DNA of 64,000 nt, taken from Neocallimastix lanati (nom. inval.) (taxonomy: Eukaryota > Neocallimastigomycota > Neocallimastigomycetes > Neocallimastigales > Neocallimastigaceae). This document shows, one piece after another, positions 61,401 through 64,000 of this stretch; position 1 is the stretch's first letter; the number at the start of each line of letters is the position of its first letter. The stretch covers positions 1,176,032 through 1,240,031 of the forward strand of contig JACVTC010000045.1 in NCBI GenBank assembly GCA_016946835.1, read 5' to 3'. The notes under the pieces are model-generated. The model did no database searches and had not been told where the DNA came from. It saw nothing but the letters and a program-made list of their open reading frames with translations. Both the position numbers and the translations under genes were made by a program.

Positions 61401-64000
61401 TATGAACCTGGAGAACTTATTGAGAACATGGAATTCTGTTATAATGATGAATCCGGTATTTGTATTGTTAAGGAAGATATTATTAGTGATGAATCGAAAA
61501 ATAATAATTGTATTTTCAATAACAATAAAAAATTAGATTATTATTTGATAAATGACGGACTATATATTATTAATGAACAAGCTTATCAAAGAATTGACAA
61601 ATCTGGAATTTATGTTATTGATATGAATAGTAATATCTTTAGTAGTAAAACCGAAGACTTGGCGAATGCCTATGAATGTGAAAATGAAAAATGTGCATTA
61701 AACGAAGATATGAAATCAGAATATTATATGAACATGGCAAATGTAAATGAAGATGTTCCAATCATAATTTACTATGATGGTAAAACTGGTAATTGGAGAA
61801 AGACTACTCAAAATGGATTCTACTTCTTTAATAAAAAGGGTTATCCTGTCTCTGACGGTGAAGAAGTTATGTATGCTTACTCTGTTAGTGAAAATGGTAA
61901 TGTCATAAAGAATATTAAGAATGAAAGTGAAAAGGGTAAATTTATTAGTGAAGCTATTCCCGATCAAAATATTTTAGTAAGAAATAATGGTGAATGGAGT
62001 AAGGCTGAAAATATTCCAGAATGTATAATTGATACAACTAATAACAAGGTTGTTTCCAAAGTAAAGTTTAACCCAGGTGATATATGTTTAGATAATAAGC
62101 GAATTGTTGTCATAAAGGGTCGTTTGAATAAGACTAAGAGAGATGAAACTGAGGATAATGCTGATAATCTTGAAGAAGTTGAATACGAAGGTATTTTGAG
62201 TGTTGATGGATCTATCACATACTACTATAATGAATCATCAAAGTCTATTGAAAAAATAGAAGAAACTAGTGTTAGTGTTGTTTCAGGTAATGGAATGATA
62301 ATTCTCGATTCACAGAAATCTTTACCATTAGATTCTGTAGATCCAATTGATGGAATATCTTATAGTTGTGTTGATGGTATATGTAATGTTTCTACTGAAA
62401 CTGAATTAATTTTGAATAAATTATATATCAATGTCATTTCCGAGGTATACCCATTGGTGAAGTATGTTGGCGATGGAAAATGGAGTGTGATGAATGAGGC
62501 AGGATACTACTTCTTAAATGAAAAGGGTGAACCTGTTGGACAGGACGATATTGTTGGTGATGCTGTAAAGGTTGAAATATTATCCGGAAGAGTTATCCAA
62601 GAAAATATAAAGAATTTCAGTAACGTAGGATTCTACTTCAATAAAGCTAATGAAGAGCCAATTGTTGTTTCGTATAATTCTGAATTCTGGGTGAAAGGAG
62701 AATTAGCTCACAACTGTAACATTACTGAAGTGGTTGATGGTGAAGGTATGAATTGTAAGACCATGTCTGAAGGAATGGCATATTCGACCGGAAGTTACTG
62801 TTATCAATTGGAAGAAGGAATGCTATATTTATTGACAAATGATGCTACATTTACTGTGGAATCAAATAATTGTGTCTCAATGGTAGAAGAAGAAAAGAGA
62901 TATATTAGTAGTGATAGAGTTGGAAGTACACTCAATGGAGTTACTGTATCCTCGAAACTTATTGAATTAAGTGAAAATGCAATACAAGTAGCTGGACCAG
63001 GTTATTATGTACTTAATAAGAATGGTTATTTAGTAACAGATAATACTAATACTGGTGAAGAAGGAGGAACAATTGAAATAGTGATATATGAATGTAATTC
63101 TGAAGGTTGTGTTAGTGGCAATATTGCCCAAGATATGAAATTCTTATTGAATAATGGTGTATATGAATATGATGCACAAAGTAAAATTGTTCCAATTGTT
63201 AGTGAAGGTTTATACTTCTTTAATGAGGAAGGAAAAGCCTGCACCAGTGAAGAAGATGAAGTGAAGAACATCATTAGAATCACGAAAAGCAATAATGACG
63301 TTGTTGTTGAAAACATGAATATGAATGGTCTTAAGGAGGGAGCCTACGTTAATGAAGCTGATGTTGAAAATGTTGGTGTTTACAATGGCAACGAATGGAG
63401 TATTGTTACAAAGAATTGTGAATATAAGGAAGAAACAGGCAGTTGTGTTAATGATAGAATTGAATTGAATGTTGGTAGTTATTGTGTCGTCGAAGGAGTC
63501 ATGCATATTATCTATGAAATTAATGAGGAAGAAGATATTAAAAAGTGTGTTCCAGGTAATAATGAAAAGCCTGTATACTTCCATAATATAAATAACGATT
63601 TGGTAGTAGTGACAGAGAAGAACGTAAAGTCATGTGAAGGAAGCGGGATACTACGCAATTCAAAGTGGAACCTATCAATCCTTAATATCAGAAAAGCCAG
63701 TAAATAGTACCTTTATTCAATGTGAATATGGTGGTGAATGTACTGAATATCAACCAGATATGGTAGATACCTCAATAAGTCACCAATTTCATATAATATT
63801 GTTGAATATCCAAATGGTGATCTTGAAAGGCCATCACCATCGAAAAGAATTGTAAGGTTGTAAAGAATAAGTGTAAAAATAAGAATAATTTATTGAATGT
63901 TGGAGATGTATGTATCGCTACAGATTCTCTCTATTTAGTCGGCGAGAATAACAAATGTATGAAAGCTGAAAGTCCATCATTAGTTTCCAAATTGTTGGAG
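46495..64000 (+). CDS. Giant scaffoldin-like secreted repeat protein, 3' partial
   Basis: Exon 1 (46495-46565) has ATG followed by a signal-peptide-like KKLLLNRLPILVGLIGKT, but these are one base out of frame across a T run. Exon 2 (46645-46698) and exon 3 (from 46792) follow; both introns are phase 1 with GT/AG borders. Exon 3 is open for about 5,640 codons to 63707, then continues in recognisable sequence to the window end through three one-base frame changes. The N-terminal third has dense GYY(I/L)(N/S)...(L/I)I.C....C units of about 40 residues; longer units with FPG cores (KFPGVSSSRK, RFPGSTGRY, DFPGAQSY) recur to about residue 3300; the C-terminal part has longer, Cys-poorer units with (G)YYFLNEKG or FYFFN cores. 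Several KR-D/E sites occur. It resembles the very large ScaA scaffoldins said to hold cellulosome enzymes through cohesin-like repeats. No dockerin, carbohydrate-binding module or enzyme domain is seen. Confidence 0.78.
52597..52614 (+). other. Dibasic RKRD site in the giant protein
   Basis: NNRKRDS is the first of several Kex2-type KR-D/E or KR-A sites; others are near 55010 (KKRE), 55085 (KEKRA), 59290 (NRKRDS) and 62135 (TKRDE). Kex2 cuts after KR in the late secretory pathway, so the chain may be divided into several pieces. Cleavage is inferred. Confidence 0.4.
63620..64000 (+). other. Frameshifted tail of the giant gene at the window edge
   Basis: The repeat protein carries on in three successive frames: EAGYYAIQSGTY from about 63642, a second frame with NIVEYPNGDLERPSP from about 63790, and a third with NKCKNKNNLLNVGDVCIA from about 63845. 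Each change equals one missing base, the last two clearly beside T or A runs. The apparent stop at 63707 is therefore probably not the true end of the gene. Confidence 0.7.

Noticed and set aside
47154-63707. A start of the giant protein at GTG 47154
   Set aside because: Repeat-protein sequence continues upstream in frame to a splice acceptor at 46790-46791, and GTG is not expected to start a fungal gene.
20124-64000. Dockerin domains in the scaffoldin-like proteins
   Set aside because: No fungal dockerin pattern with its closely spaced Cys residues and Trp-Gly-Tyr core was seen in either protein.

Overview
The window looks like nuclear DNA of an anaerobic gut fungus (Neocallimastigomycota; Piromyces, Neocallimastix, Anaeromyces or Orpinomyces type). 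The reasons are extreme AT richness outside genes, homopolymer runs of 24-38 bases, spliced genes with short AT-rich introns, Ty1/copia and LINE retroelements, and two very large secreted cysteine-rich repeat proteins that resemble the ScaA-type scaffoldins of fungal cellulosomes. The family name scaffoldin is an inference from repeat style, size and context; no search was run.

Layout. 1-1249 (minus): the 5' part of a secreted glycosyltransferase with an N-terminal galactose-binding (SUEL) lectin domain, running off the left edge. 1844-8297 (minus): a nearly intact Ty1/copia retrotransposon with 324-bp LTRs differing at one base. 9148-9360: a solo LTR. 10911-14656 (plus): a non-autonomous LTR element with identical 208-bp LTRs, carrying a decayed BAR-domain gene fragment. 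15.2-19.1 kb: LINE fragments, a decayed LTR/primer-site boundary, a 68-bp minisatellite and a duplicated piece of a scaffoldin intron. 20124-29613 (minus): a scaffoldin-like gene of at least nine exons, all internal ones phase 1-1. 30.5-30.9 kb: an AAATAAT heptamer array. 33.1-34.4 kb: a LINE remnant. 35912-36697 (minus): a secreted GT2 glycosyltransferase. 38321-42023 (minus): an older non-autonomous LTR element carrying a decayed PL4 rhamnogalacturonan-lyase gene and, nested in it, a 451-bp tRNA-derived SINE with perfect 14-bp target duplications. 43.5 kb: another decayed LTR. 45.0-45.7 kb: a second heptamer array. 46495-64000 (plus): a giant scaffoldin-like gene with one exon of about 17 kb, running off the right edge.

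The two scaffoldin-like genes are divergent and enclose about 17 kb of repeats plus one small enzyme gene. If they are scaffoldins they would be secreted and would display dockerin-bearing enzymes at the cell surface; neither shows a dockerin or carbohydrate-binding module of its own. Several genes carry single-base frameshifts beside homopolymers, and these are concentrated within about 1.3 kb of the left edge and 0.4 kb of the right edge, which suggests the window is close to a whole contig with poorly polished ends.
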